Assembly (NCBI RefSeq): GCF_963662255.1
Contig: NC_085050.1
Coordinates: 21,748,131 to 21,812,130, forward strand
From: Cinclus cinclus
Taxonomy: Eukaryota; Chordata; Aves; Passeriformes; Cinclidae
Reading direction: 5' to 3'
DNA: 64,000 nucleotides
Shown here: positions 25,380-37,901 of the stretch, piece by piece
Layout: every line of letters begins with the position of its first letter
Numbering within the stretch: the stretch's first letter is position 1
Made by a program: the position numbers and the translations under genes
The notes under the pieces: generated by a model
Seen by the model: only the letters and a program-made list of their open reading frames with translations
The model's database searches: none
What the model was told of the DNA's origin: nothing

Positions 25380-28300
25380 CATTTTTTTTTTTATCTCAAT
25401 AACTCTTTTTCCTAAATTGAACTCAAAACACATGATGTATTATACGTGTTCTGAGAGAACACCTCTCCAAAGGCAGTAGGTAATGAGGGGATTCCATCTC
25501 CATTTTCTACTCTTCACAGGGTGTTGAATATGCTGAGAAAATGACATCAGCAAATTTGAGAAGGTGTATTAAATTTTAATGGCCTCTTTTTAAAACAATT
25601 ATAAACTAATAGACACCTTTCTAAATATTTGCACAATAAACTAAATCACTAGAGTACCTCTGGTCATTTTTTTAGCATTCTGCTATCCACAAAGCAGTCA
25701 TGGTAAGGAATAGAGCATGTATTAAAGTTTTCAAGGGAGATTGATAAGAAGAAAAAGTATTTTTAGAATTCTTTTCTAGGCTAATTAATCTGCCTTAAAC
25801 AGTGTAAGTAAGTAGGAGGCACTTAATCATTCTTCTGAAGCAGAAAGTGCAAGTTTTGTAACATGCACCTACTTGTCAAAAGCAGCCACACACTTTTTTA
25901 AACAGAGACTTATTTTTAAAGCTGAAAAGATGGACAGCCTTGAGCTGTCTAAGTGAAATACAGGAAATTGAAAATAAACCCAAAAATAGTTCACTTAAAT
26001 AAAATTAAGCATCCAAATCTCTGCAACTCCATTCTCATTGCTTTCTACACCTCTACTATTCTGAAAACTTCCAGTATAAGGAGGGCAAATCAGAAATATT
26101 CACTGGTTTATTAGAAAATGGAAATGCCCTTAGCTTATTGCCTAATTTACCATGTAACAGGATTAATGCATCTTTTTGTATCTCATGATGTTGACATAGA
26201 CAAAGATAGTACACAGATGTGCTTATTAGGATTTGAGGGAAATCTCTGGAAATACCAGTGGCATTTGCCTTCAAGGTGTGGGTGGATTATATTCATTAAA
26301 ATTACATATGTTCAAATAAATAAAAATCACCTTTCACTTAAGCTTCTGAATTTAAGGTTTTACTATTTTAGCTTGCCTGAATTTCTGTACAAAATCCTAT
26401 TATCACTATGGAAAGAAACACTAGCCTTGTTTTCCTTCAGGTCTCATAAGTCCTATGTAGGGATGGTGATGACATACATAACTCCAAGGCAACTGTTTCA
26501 GATAAGATGCCATTGGACAAACAGATACAGAAAGTGTGACTTTTAGAATGCAAAAAGAAGAAAGAAATGTTCAGGCACCATAGACTTTTAAATGCAATCT
26601 TCCTTATTGCAGAATGAATGTCTTTTTTATTAAATACTACAGCTGAAATGTCAAAAGGTTAGAGGTCTAATATTTTGATAAGGGACATTGAGAAAAGTGA
26701 ACCCATGTATCTTACTTCTCATCTACCCAAAATTTACCCTGCACTACCTCTTGCAAACTTAAAATAGAAGAAAAGGGTAATTATTAAAAATGCAAGGACA
26801 TGGATAAATAGTGTCTGACATCTTACACACACTACTAATGTCAGAGAAGAAAGATTGAAAGTACTGACTACAACAACTGATTCTCATCCTCTTAAAATTT
26901 TGTAAATACTGAATAATGTTTCCTGTAGTGATTAACATTACACCTTTCCTATCCATTTTTCAGTAAAATGTGGTACACAAAAGAATTTCAAGTGTACTGT
27001 ATGCTACAATCCATGTAGCCACGAAGTCCTACACAATAACAAGGGAGATTTTTATCTAAATAGGTTGATAAACAACTACACTGTTTTCATTTAGTGGCCA
27101 TAGCTGATAACTCCATTGGTATATGACTTAAACTACTTAATTTCTATTTTCTTACCTCTATGGGATTGTTCAGACACTAAAGAGTGATAGAGATGACCTT
27201 AGTCACAAAATTTTTTATAAACACCAGACACTGCCTTGAAATTTTCCTGAAGAAGACTAGTAATTATTTTTCCTTGATTTTATTTGGTTTATTCTTCTTT
27301 AGTTTTTAAAAGGATGATGTCAATTTTACTTTTCACCCTGTTATGAAACACCTCATTTTCTTTAGATTGAATTTTCTTCTGTGGTATACTAATAGGATTC
27401 TAAAAAAAGTCATGCATATCAATCAGGAGTAAAAAATATAAGCCTTTGGGGAAAAAAGAAAACAAATATCACGATATAACTTAATAACACAAATCAAAGA
27501 ACTTTTTCATCCAATTCAACTTTTACTTCTATGTTCTGCCAGGGTGAGTTTCACTTACATGTGTTGCATGACAGTCTGGAAGCCTTGTCATCATATATCT
27601 TGTCCTTAATCCTGGAGCAGAAGCAACAACCAGGGATATAATTTTCAGTACCCAGGGAGATAATTTGCTTCTTCATCTTTCCTAGAAGAAAGCATAATGC
27701 TCACTTTTCTTGTGGCTGCTTTTGTTTACCAGAAATAGCTTCTTAAGCAATTAGATTTCCACAGTGTATTTTCTGTATTTTCCCTGAAATAGAGGATCAT
27801 ATGTGATCTATGTAAGCAATCAGCCATTATATTAACTAATCACAGAAGCTAGAACATTTTTCCTTACGACAGTGTAAATGATCCCGATTGAAGTTTCATT
27901 ATGTATAGAGCATAAACTCCAAATGCCAACTTGCTACACTCCAGTGTGTTTGTGCACTGTTTCCCTAAGGCAAATTTCAGCCCCTTGTCTTCTAAACCAG
28001 CATGAATGCATGGAGCACCAGATATTTTCATTTTATTATTGTCCATTTCTAGTGTCTTGATTCTAGCACGTTGTTGATCAATGTCATGTTATTCCTCTGC
28101 CATGTATGGCAAATATTTTCAGTTTCTCCACTGAAAAACTGTTAGGCAGTTCATTTTATAGATAGATATTTTATTAATTAGAATTAGTTGTGAATAGAAA
28201 TATTTCATTGATAATGTGAAATGAGATCATAATCAGAAATAACACAGCAGAGTTTTAGGGGAGAAATGTCTACTTCGAGAATGAGAGTGTGATTAATCTT

Positions 28301-29569
28301 ACCCCAATATATGAGATCAGTGCATGCTGTGACATTGAAAGAATAAATAGTTCTTCCTCATTACAGACAACCAAACCACAAATTAGAAACTAAATGTGGA
28401 CTCCCAAAATTTCCTTCTTCAATAGTAAGTGATAAAGTAAAAATTTAACAGAATCTGATAGAAAGCAGTCTTCTTTATATTTTACTTTCAAACAAAAACT
28501 TTAATCAATACACTTGTATATTATGGCTACACTGTGGTTTTACTGACATGAGAAAGACTGAGCCAGTTGTTCTGTCTCAGTCAAAGGACAGCAGTAGTTT
28601 CAAAAACATGTTCATTTAAACATCAAAAAGTACCATCGCATTTACCAAAGTAAATTCAATGAGCAGCAAAGAGATCAAATTCACTCTAATGGCCAGCTGT
28701 CTTTTTTTCTTTCCTTGTCTAGTTATTGAAGAAATAATTATTTTGGTTGCATCTATCTGCACTAATGAAATAGGGCTACTAGCAAGCAAGTAGAATGGTC
28801 ATAGTGACAGCATAATGTCTTTAAAAAAAAATAAATACAAATTAAGCATCCTTGATGCTTTGTGACTTACAAAGACCAGCTTCCTTTAGAAATAAATCTT
28901 GTGTTCCCATGTAAAATCTCCATGCTATTCCTCATGTAGGAAAGCACCAAACTAAAAAGTCTCACCTGTATGTGAAACTAATTCTGGATCATTGGTTTAA
29001 TTTTTTGGTTCACAAGAGCTATTAATCAAACATCACTGTAAAGCAAAGCAAGATATTTAAAATATTATTAGATAACCAAGTCGTCTAACTTTTAAAAATA
29101 GAATTTTCTGAAGTAGGAGCACATTGATCAATTAGGCAGTTTAATGAACCTGCCATCTTGCATCAGTAATATTTTCTAAATGAAGTCATATTCACTATAA
29201 AAGCCTTATTATTATTCAGAACACTTCTCAGCTACAGCTGTAAGATTTGATTAAATCAGTATGTGCCTAGTAGGAACGGTTGAGAAAAGCAGTGTGAAAA
29301 TACATGCAATGTTCACAGTACAAGAGGAACAAAATGCCAGGCTAAATTCCACAGATAAAATCAATGAATTAAACTTCACCTTTCAGAGATTTTTCCTATA
29401 TTAAAGCAAAGTTTTTCTCAAGTAGAGACTGTTAAAATTAGCAAAAATAGTATAATTTTTTGAGATTACTCTGCATATAGTCCTGCACCAGTGCCTCTGG
29501 CTGCTTTTGCTTTCTGCATACCAAAGCATGAAAGCTGGTATAAAATCAGAGGAATGAGAAATGGGAGGT
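25380..29569. other. Unannotated AT-rich DNA, includes longest ORF of window
   Basis: Begins with a T12 tract. Holds the longest ORF of the window, 142 codons at 26118-26546 (plus). The predicted peptide is rich in Leu, Tyr, His and Phe, as expected from AT-rich non-coding DNA. It has no recognisable domain and no Kozak or splice context that would argue for translation. No known repeat was found until the CR1 fragment that follows. Confidence 0.5.
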
Positions 29570-30425
29570 CATAGAATCACAGAATAATGGAAATGGAAAC
29601 AGACCTCCAAAGGCCATGTTGCCCAAACCCTCTGGTCAAGCAGACCCATTTAGAAAGGTTGCTGAAGACCATGTCCAGGCAGCTCTTCAATATCTCCAAG
29701 GTCAGAGATTCCACACTTCTTTGGGGAACCTGTGCCAGTGACCAGTCACCCTCACAGTGAAAACGTCTTTCCTGATATTCATCTTGAGCCTTTTCTGTTT
29801 CAACTGGCATTCACTGTCTCTCATTTGGTTACAGAGCACACCTGAAAAGATCCTGACTCAATCCCTCATGCAGCCTCTCTTAGGTACTTGTACATACTGC
29901 TGAGAGCACCCCAAGGTTTTCTAGGCTAAATAGTGCCTGCTCTCTCAGTTGTTCCTAGTACAAGAAATTCATCATATCTGCTGAACTCTCTCCAGTATGT
30001 CCATGTCTCTCTTGTACCAGAGAAGCTACTGGAGGCTACCAGAACTGGATGCAGCACTCCAGTCCTGTCCTCACCAGGGCTCTAAGCAGAGAGGGGTCAC
30101 CTCCCTTGACTTACTGGCAGCACTTCTAATGTACCATTGACATTGTTTGCTTCACGTGCAGATTCGTGGCTTGTATTCAGCTGGACCACTAGGATCTCTG
30201 AGTTCTTTCTCAAAGCTACTTTCCAGCTGTTTAGTTCTGAGCATACATGGGTGCCTGGGGTTGTTCCTTCCCAGGTGCAGGACTGAATTTTGTTGAACTT
30301 CATGAAGTTCCTGACACCTCATTTCCCCAACCTGTTAGAGGTCCTTCTAGATGGCAGCATGACCCTCTGGCATATTAGTTACTCCAGCCAATTTTGTGTC
30401 ATCTCCAGAATTCAATGCTCATTTG
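29570..30425 (-). mobile_element. CR1 non-LTR retrotransposon, 3' fragment
   Basis: The left edge CATAGAATCACAGAAT is the reverse complement of the 3'-terminal ATTCTRTG repeats that end avian CR1 elements, so the element lies on the minus strand, 5'-truncated. Reading rightward the fragment follows the CR1 antisense order I know: the 3' UTR (GACCTCCAAAGG-type segment), the GGGGAACCTGTGCCAGTG block, the GAACTGGATGCAGCACTCCAG block, and CTTGTTGAA-like sequence upstream. It ends near where the reverse-transcriptase active-site region would begin. About 850 bp of a full length of roughly 4.5 kb is present. It is heavily mutated with no open frame. Truncation at the 5' end is the usual outcome of target-primed reverse transcription. 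Confidence 0.93.
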
Positions 30426-32544
30426 TAATAATAGGACACAAAATTCACATGAATTTAATATGAAGAGGCAACAGTTTCAATTAGTGATGTCAAAATTTTA
30501 TTTTGCTCTGGAGATCTTTTCTTATTTACCTAAAAATATGTCTTATTTATGTTGAGAAGGCAGAGTTTCTGGCATTTACTGTGCAAAATAGACTTTCAGG
30601 GACAACCACTTGTAATTAAAAGTACCCACTCCTAGGTGCAGGTCAACAGGATGGATAGGTATTCCTAGGAGATCAGCATACAGAACACGGAAGTTACAAC
30701 ATATCTAAGAAAAGCTTAGCAATGTACTATGCTAACATGCATTAGAATCTCTTCCAAAATGGGTATGTAATTTTTTGAATCATTATGCAGGTGTTGCTAA
30801 GAAACTGAAGTATATTCTTTTTATGTTTAGCATGCAGGATCTAAAGTTTTGTATACCACTGTCATGACTCCTTTATTTTCCATTAAGTTGCCTTAGCCAC
30901 AGGAAATTCAAGTCAAACCCAAGAGAAACATGAGATGGACATTATAAACTTCAGATGATAAAGCAGCATTGAATTAGCTATAACCTTCAAAGAAACACCA
31001 TATGCATAGATAAGTATGTACCTAGAAAAATACATTTGTGCAGATTGAAAGACTGGGGGGGGAAAGGAAATATAAAGGAAATTGACATGATTCAATATTG
31101 AAGAAAATATCAAATCATCAATGTTTTGCATATTTCAAAAGTCCCCATGAAATCCAAGAGGTTACAGCAAACTGTTTATAATGCTTCTAATGAAGAGAGG
31201 TTGCTGTGCTCTGGGGAGTTACCCACAGTAACAGTACAAGTATAAATGAGATACATACTTGTCACTTTCCAGCCCCAGCACTAGAACAAGTATTCTGCCT
31301 CAGGAAAAGGAGATCTTTGGAAATCAATTCATGATGCAAAATGACACTTTGGCATGTCCTGCTAATACAATGGGAAGAGCAGAGCTGCTCAGATATACAA
31401 ATAGAAACCACTACACACACAGTTTTACGTCATGGTTCTATAAATGTTTCACTCTGTTCCTCAAGATATATTATCTGGAGCATTATAAATCCAATAGAGT
31501 CAATTAATGTGAACTATTTCTAGGCAGACTACTCTTAAAAATCATGGATTTAAGTCTAAGTAATGTCTTTTTTTCCAGATCATGTTCTCTTTTGTATCAG
31601 AGGTAAATAACAGATTCTGACGCAAAAGAGGGAGCTAGTATTCTATTTTAAATTCAAGTCTAATTTAAAAAATATAACCTCCAGCAACTTCACTGTCACT
31701 ACAATCAATCAAAGTGATAGCCTTGGAACTGCAAACCACTTCTTCAGTCACATCTGCTACTGCAATATTTATGCTTTGCTTTCCTCATCATAGCAATTTA
31801 ACTGGTACTGTTATTACAGAGACAAGAAAAGTCTAAAAGCAACTATCACAACTAATACTGTTATTTTCAAAATATTTTAATTTCTCTTGAATTGTAAAAT
31901 ATATAGGCTATTTTAAAAGTATAAATACCACAAAAGATTACATACGCTCACGTACATGCACATAAATATGCTGATGTGTGTACATTTTTTTTCCTAACAG
32001 GTAAAGGTCAATGCTGTTTTTAAGCTAAAAAAGCTCCTCCATTCTCTTTTGTTGAGGGGGAATATGTGCAATGTTGTCTTCCTACTTTATAAGATAGAAC
32101 AGATGAGAAGAAAAGCAATACTCTGTCTCATAAACATGACATAGGCATTAATTCCACAGTACCACCCTGCAGTTAGAGATTCTTTCCAGGAAGGACACAA
32201 TTGCCTTCAATTGCCAGTGATGAGAACCCTAAATGCTCAATGTCTGGTTTCAAAGAAGAAGAGGGTTTCAAAGCCAGAAGAGAGTGCACAAATGGGCCAC
32301 AAGGACTGGGACCCACGTACATCTGGCCAGGAGGAAACACATAGGGATACTTCCAGGCTCCATGCTTGTGTACATGCCTGACAGAGATGTAAACTGAAGC
32401 TATTACCAGAAGACATTCTGAGCTCAGAATCCACTCCTGGGATAAACACTTGAAAGCTCAGATCTCTTGCACAATTATTTTTAGCCTAATCATTATTTCC
32501 ATCTAGTTTTAATCTTGGATTTTTATTCTGGGAGGTACTGAAAA
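30426..32544. other. Unannotated AT-rich DNA between two CR1 fragments
   Basis: No gene or element is recognised. A G8 run is present at 31055-31062. Overlapping ORFs at 31259-31523 (60 and 82 codons) are in different frames and unrecognised. Confidence 0.5.
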
Positions 32545-33822
32545 ACACCTGAAAAGCAACACAGTCATTGGTTGCAGCCAGAACAACTTCATGAGAGGAA
32601 AGCACAGCTTATCAAATCTGATTTCCTTATATAACAAGATAACCCACCTATCAAATTTTCAAGAGAAACAAGCTGATATAATCTGTTAGGATTTCAATAA
32701 AGCTTTTGATACTGTCTCTCAGAGGATAATTGTGGACAACATGTCCACCACATATCTGAATAAAAACCTCATGGAATGGGTGAGCCACTGGCTCACAAGT
32801 CAGGCACAAAAGGTTACAGTGAATGAGGTGACATCAGACAGGTGACCTGCCACTAGTGGGGCTCCATCCTTGGCCCTGTGCTCTTCAACATCTTCATAAA
32901 TTATGTAGCAGGGCTGGAATGAATACTGAGCAAGTTTACAGATGATACAAAACTGGGAGGAGCTGTTGACTCCCTCAGAGTCAGGGAGGCTGTGCAGAGA
33001 GACCTGGACAAATCAGAGGGCTGAGCAATCACCAACCATGTGAAGATCAACAATGGAAAATGCTGGGTTCTGCACCTGGGATGGTGGATGCACCTGGATG
33101 TACGGAGAGAGTGGGGAATGAGAAGCTGGAAAGCAGTGCCATGGAAAGGGACCTGGGGGTCCTGGTCCATCATAAGTTGAACAAGAGCCAGCAGTGCCCT
33201 GGCAGCCAGGAGGGCCAACCCTGTCCTGGGGGACATTAGGGACAGCGTGGCCAGCTGGGCAAGGGAGGGGATTGTCCTGCTCTGCTCTGCACTGGGGCAG
33301 CTTCATCTTGAATTCTGTGTACAGTTTTGTGCATTGCAGTGTCAGAATGATATTAAGCTATTAGATAGCTTCCAAGGGAGGGATACAAGGATGGTGAAGG
33401 GCCTTGAGGGGAAGCCGTGTGAGGAGTGACCAAGGGCACTTGGTTTATTCAGCCTGGAGACAAAGATACTGAGGGGAGATCTCAGTGCAGTTACAACTTC
33501 CTCATGAAGGGAAGGGGAGGGGCAGGCACTGAACTTGTCTTTATGGTGACCAGCAAGAAGACTCAATGGAATAACCTACCCTGTATCAGGGGAGGTTTAG
33601 TTTGGATATTACAAGAAGATTCTTCACCCAGAAGCTGGTTGGCCACTAGAAGGGGCTCCCCAGGGAAGTGGTCACAGCACCAAGCCTGACAGAATTCAAG
33701 AAGCATTTGGACAATAACCATGGACACCTGTGTGACTCCTGGGGACTGTGCTGTGCAGGGCCAGGAACTGGACTTGATAGTCCTTGCAGTCCCTTCCCAC
33801 CCACTTTGTTCTGTGGTCCTGA
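32545..33822 (+). mobile_element. CR1 retrotransposon, 5'-truncated, with RT remnant
   Basis: The largest CR1 fragment here, about 1.28 kb. It starts inside ORF2 (endonuclease/reverse transcriptase), continues through the C-terminal ORF2 region and 3' UTR, and ends at a decayed terminal unit (GTTCTGTG) near 33815. The 3' end carries the GGAACTGGACTTGATAGTCC segment characteristic of avian CR1. A G-rich segment (33499-33518) lies within it. No complete ORF remains. Its orientation is opposite to the CR1 about 2.1 kb upstream. Confidence 0.95.
32676..33060 (+). pseudogene. Broken CR1 ORF2 reverse-transcriptase domain
   Basis: In the frame starting at 32860 the DNA reads GSILGPVLFNIFINY, the conserved RT block of CR1/LINE elements. 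It continues after an in-frame TGA (32920-32922) to KFTDDTKLGG. FTDD at 32935-32946 corresponds to the family's FADD catalytic box, with both metal-binding aspartates intact. A second in-frame TGA lies at 33022-33024. Just upstream, about 10-11 bases seem to be missing between ...ACTAGTG and GGGCTCC relative to the family, which removes the expected Pro-Gln before Gly-Ser and shifts the frame. An FDTVS-like block is readable near 32705. The enzyme would have copied the element's RNA at a nicked target; this copy cannot. Confidence 0.9.
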
Positions 33823-35145
33823 GATTATTTTTATTTCTTGTATCTGTCTATAATTTATTTGCAAGTCCCAGTAAAAAACTGCAGGAATCTGACACTATTC
33901 TTACAGCCATGATATCTGAGTAGTTTGCAATATTTATAAGTCATTTTTGAACACTGGCCGTTTGCTGAATAAGGATTTTGCTAGTACTGCCCACTGCATC
34001 TTCTTGTTGCGCTTTAAATATTATAAGCCAACCAAAGACTGATCTGTAGCTTGGGCTTCAATGGAATAATAAAACATGATAAGTTCTCAGTGTCACTGCG
34101 ATTGTCAGACATCTCAGAAAGGACCCAGAGAAAGAATAGGGATTTCAGCTCTCATTGATTTTACCTTTATCAGACTTTTGTAAAATATTACATTGGGATC
34201 CTATACCTGGATTAAACACAACTATAAGTTTTTTCAAGACAGTAGAGACTACAGTCATAATTTTTTCCTCTTCTATTTTACTCTTACTTCTTTGAAATTC
34301 CTTATAACTACAAAACAGCTTGACTGAAATCCAAAAGGGTTAGCAAAATGGCCGGGATCCATATGTAAATGCTTTGACTTTCAAAATTTTTGATTCCTGT
34401 GCTTTAGCCCTTGCCTAATACAAGTAATACTGTTGTGTGAATTCAAACAAGAGCCAGGACATGTCTCCAAAACTGGAGTACCATCCTGATTATGCTGTGT
34501 TCGCAGCAAAATCATGCAAGCAGCAAAACAAGGCTTCCTGTCAGACTGGCTGCTGCACCTGAAGTTTTTAAACTTAGAAGCCTGAATTTAAGTAGGCTGC
34601 AACAGTTCTACCCTTCCTTCTGGAGTTAAGTATATTTAGACAATGATGATGGTCCCTTTGAGAGCAGCCCTTGAAGTACAGTCTTTTTTTATTTACCAGA
34701 AATAGTATGATAAGCAGTAAAATACATAAATACTGCCCTGATATAATCATATAATTATTAAAGTAGATTTGCATTATCTGCAACTACACAGGCAAGATCC
34801 CTCTGACTCCAACTTCATATGCCCTTTCTTTCTCCAATAGATGCTGAAAAGATGGCAGCCTTAAAAATCTCATTAGTATACTATTGATGGGGCCCAAAGG
34901 AAGTTGCCTGTGACAGACTTGTCAGATCATTTCCCTCCCAAGACCAACAAGACCTTGTTGAACAGTGGAGAAGAGCAGTCCACTTCTCTGAAACTATACA
35001 AACTATATAACTTTACAGTTCAGCCTACTTTACTTTTATAAACTAGAGAATATGATCTAGTGCAGTCTTGGTTCATAAAAAATTATCAGTCATAAGTCAA
35101 AAACCATCTGCCTTTTTTTTTCAAGAAGGGAATATTACGGCAGAT
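33823..35145. other. Unannotated AT-rich DNA between CR1 fragments
   Basis: No gene, known repeat or notable low-complexity tract was identified. ORFs are 72 codons or fewer; those at 33646-33923 extend out of the CR1 fragment. Confidence 0.5.
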
Positions 35146-35714
35146 GAAGGGAGATGATCCTCCCCCTCTACTCTGCTCTCTTGACATCCCATCTGAAGTA
35201 TTGTGTCCCACTCCGGGGTCCTCAGCACAGGAAGAATATGGACTTGCTGGACTGAGTCCAGAGGAGGCAACAAAGATGATCAGAGGGATGGAGCACCTGT
35301 CCCATGAAGATAGGCTGAAAGAGTTGGAGTTGCTCAGCCTGGGGAAGAGAAGGCTCCAAGGAAACCTTACAGAACCTTCCAATATTTAAAGGGGCTCTCC
35401 AAGAAAGTTGCAGAAGGAATTTTTACTAGGGATGTAGGGAATGGAAAAGTGTTAATGGTTTTAACTGAAAGAGAATAAGTTTAGGTAGGATGTTAAGAAG
35501 AAAATTATTTACCTGTGGGGGTGGTGAGGCACTGAAGCAGATTGTCCAGAGAAACTGTGGATGTCCCATCCCTAGAAGTGTTCAAGTCCAGGCTGGATGG
35601 GGTTCTGAGCAACACGGTCTAATGCAATTTGTCTCTGTCCACTGTAGAGGGGCTGGAACTAGGTGGCCTTTACTGAGGCCCATTCTGACCCAAAACATTC
35701 TGAGATACTATGAT
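35146..35714 (+). mobile_element. CR1 retrotransposon, 3' fragment
   Basis: Follows the 3' part of avian CR1: CTCTACTCTGCTCT, GTCCTCAGCACAGGAA, GAGGAGGCAACAAAGATGAT, GGTGGTGAGGCACTG, GTGTTCAAGTCCAGGCTGGA, then a terminal ATTCTGAGATACTATGAT, a decayed form of the ATTCTRTG units. About 570 bp, 5'-truncated. It has the CTCAGCACAGG type of sequence and differs in subfamily from the copy at 32.5-33.8 kb. The 81- and 99-codon ORFs over it (35144-35389, 35490-35789) are by-products of the decayed element. Confidence 0.94.
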
Positions 35715-36626
35715 ATTCTCACTGCAAAGAAAAGAACACATTTCTCCGCCTTTTTGCTACAGTGTTCCACTGAATTCTATCTCCCATAGGCTCATAACCT
35801 TTTGTTCAATGCATTTGACAGAATGTGCTCTATCACTCTATCACTGTTGTTATGTTTCAGTCCTTGTAGAAAGTGATGCCTTAGGTGTAAAAAAAAAGGC
35901 GATTTGAAGTATAAATTCAGGGAAGAAAAATACCAGTTTTTATGGACAGAAACATTCATTGATAGTATCACACAAATATCCAATCATTAAACATTTTTAG
36001 TATCAGAGTTTTCAGTGAACTAGCTATTCTGCCCAAGATTGAAAGTTATTTGTTCCCCTGATATTTGAAAATTATGTAAATCAATTATCCTTAATGAAAA
36101 GTGGGTTTGTTTACATACCTACCCTTTTGCATGTGCTCAATTTGATTACAGCTTGGTAAAGCATTTCAGCTCTTGCTTGTTCATTATGATTTTTTGCCAT
36201 TCTATCTAAAAACTCTTACTTTTAATCATGTATTGTAAAACAGTGATGCTTAAAAGAGAGGCTATTGTAACTAGTTTTTTTAATTATTACTATTTTAGTA
36301 ATAGTAACCTAATAATAATTTCCTACATGCTTAAATTTCCTAACCTTTCAAAAAGTTTAAATTGACAGTTCTCATATTTCTAGCTCTTGGCTATTAAGTT
36401 CATCTTGAAGAAGAAATGTCTCAGGAGCCCCAAAATCATTCTTGTTTACTAGTCTTTCTCATGCTGCTACATATGGCATTAAAAAGCCAAAAAATAAGGT
36501 GGAACACTTAAGATACAGGCTGAAAATAGAAAATAAATCACAAAAAACTTCAATAATTTACTTTCTATTTTTACAAAAGCCTCAAAGGGGGAAAATATTA
36601 GTTTTATAAAATATATTGGTTATATG
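35715..36626. other. Unannotated AT-rich DNA, no gene seen
   Basis: No repeat family or exon is recognised. The sequence becomes very AT-rich toward 36.3-36.6 kb. Confidence 0.5.
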
Positions 36627-36694
36627 TGTTACATAAAGATAGAAAATATATGAAACTACCTGTTATATAAAGATAGAAAATATATGAAACCACC
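36627..36694. repeat. 34-bp tandem duplication
   Basis: Two adjacent 34-bp units, 36627-36660 and 36661-36694, beginning TGTTA(C/T)ATAAAGATAG and ending GAAAC(T/C)ACC. They differ at two positions, both C/T transitions. It is a simple recent duplication and, with only two copies and no spacer, not a CRISPR-like array. Confidence 0.95.
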
Positions 36695-37847
36695 AGCATG
36701 GTATTCAGGGAAAAAAAATAAAATTTACTTTCATTTCTATTTTCTGTTCATCATTTTTTCAGTTCTTAAGTTCAATTGTTTCTTCCTAAGAGTGCAAGTG
36801 ACCAACACCACTGCTGTCTTGGAAGACACTTTGATAGGCTGTTCTGAGTGTTGTCTTCACAGTATCACAGCCCAGTGAAAGAAAAAATTCTTATTATTTT
36901 GGTGGCTCCAGAATGAGAAATATAATTTTTTTGCATGCACAGATAAAAGCAAAAAGTTTTTGTACTTCATCCTTGCTCTTTATTCTTTGTCACATAGACT
37001 TAAATGCTTACCTGCAAGAAAACAAAACAGAATTATGGATGAAGGAACACATATACATGGAATTTTGCTTTTACTGTTCAACTTCTCTATTTGCAATGTG
37101 TGTATGTGTGCATACACAGATACAAAAGAAGAAATAGAGAATTAATGAAATTGGAAACTTTCTCTTCTGATAAGAAGAAACATGGCTCTAGAGGATTTCT
37201 GAGCCTGCATGTTTCATCTCTTTTGTACCAATATTCAGAGAAAATTTACTGCTCAAACAGTTGACACAATACAGACTTAGGCTGAGCCCGAAGATACTTT
37301 TCCCTCTTCCAGTATTCACAGGGCACCTAACAAAACATGGGCACAGATTGTTCAAGTCCACTGGATGCTTATATAGTAACAGAAACAACAGTTTCTACTG
37401 CAGTGCAATACCTACTAGCAGACAATCTGGGAAGCAATTTAGAAAATTGTGCTATTCCAACCTGCCATTTACTTTTGTAAAGGAAACATAAAACATACTG
37501 ACTGATTTTTGATTCATTTTCATACACTTATAATTTTTCGTTCCTTTGTCTATAAACTGTTAAAATGGGAAAACTAAACTTTCACCTTTAGGCTATCCCA
37601 TCTGACTTCCAATACAGACATACATGTTCCTGAAAAAAAAAAAAAAGTCATTGTGCTAAATTTGTGTATTTGATTTCCTCCTGGGAACAGAGTTCCCAAA
37701 ATTAAAGAACACTCTCTTTCAGCAATATATAAATGCAAATTACTTTAGTTTTAAGAGATATGTAAATTAGGAAACTTGGAGGCTATTCTTAGGTTTTCAG
37801 AGTTTAAAAAATATTCTTCACTGTGAAAGCCTAGTTTCAATGTCCAT
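36695..37847. other. Unannotated AT-rich DNA, no gene seen
   Basis: Includes an A14 run at 37633-37646. ORFs here (up to 76 codons, 37261-37491) are unrecognised. Confidence 0.5.
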
Positions 37848-37901
37848 TATAGAATATAATAGTGAAAAAAAAGAATATAGAATATAACATATAGAATATA
37901 A
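37848..37901. repeat. Three exact copies of a 12-mer, dispersed
   Basis: TATAGAATATAA occurs at 37848-37859, 37876-37887 and 37890-37901, with the flanking (C/T)AGTGA(T/A)AAA shared by the first and last copies. This suggests two rounds of short local duplication. Confidence 0.9.

Noticed and set aside
26118..26546. 142-codon ORF, the longest of the window, as a gene
   Set aside because: No recognisable domain, AT-driven amino-acid composition, and a length compatible with chance in 64 kb on two strands.
36627..36694. CRISPR-like direct repeats
   Set aside because: Only two adjacent copies without spacers, in vertebrate-type DNA.
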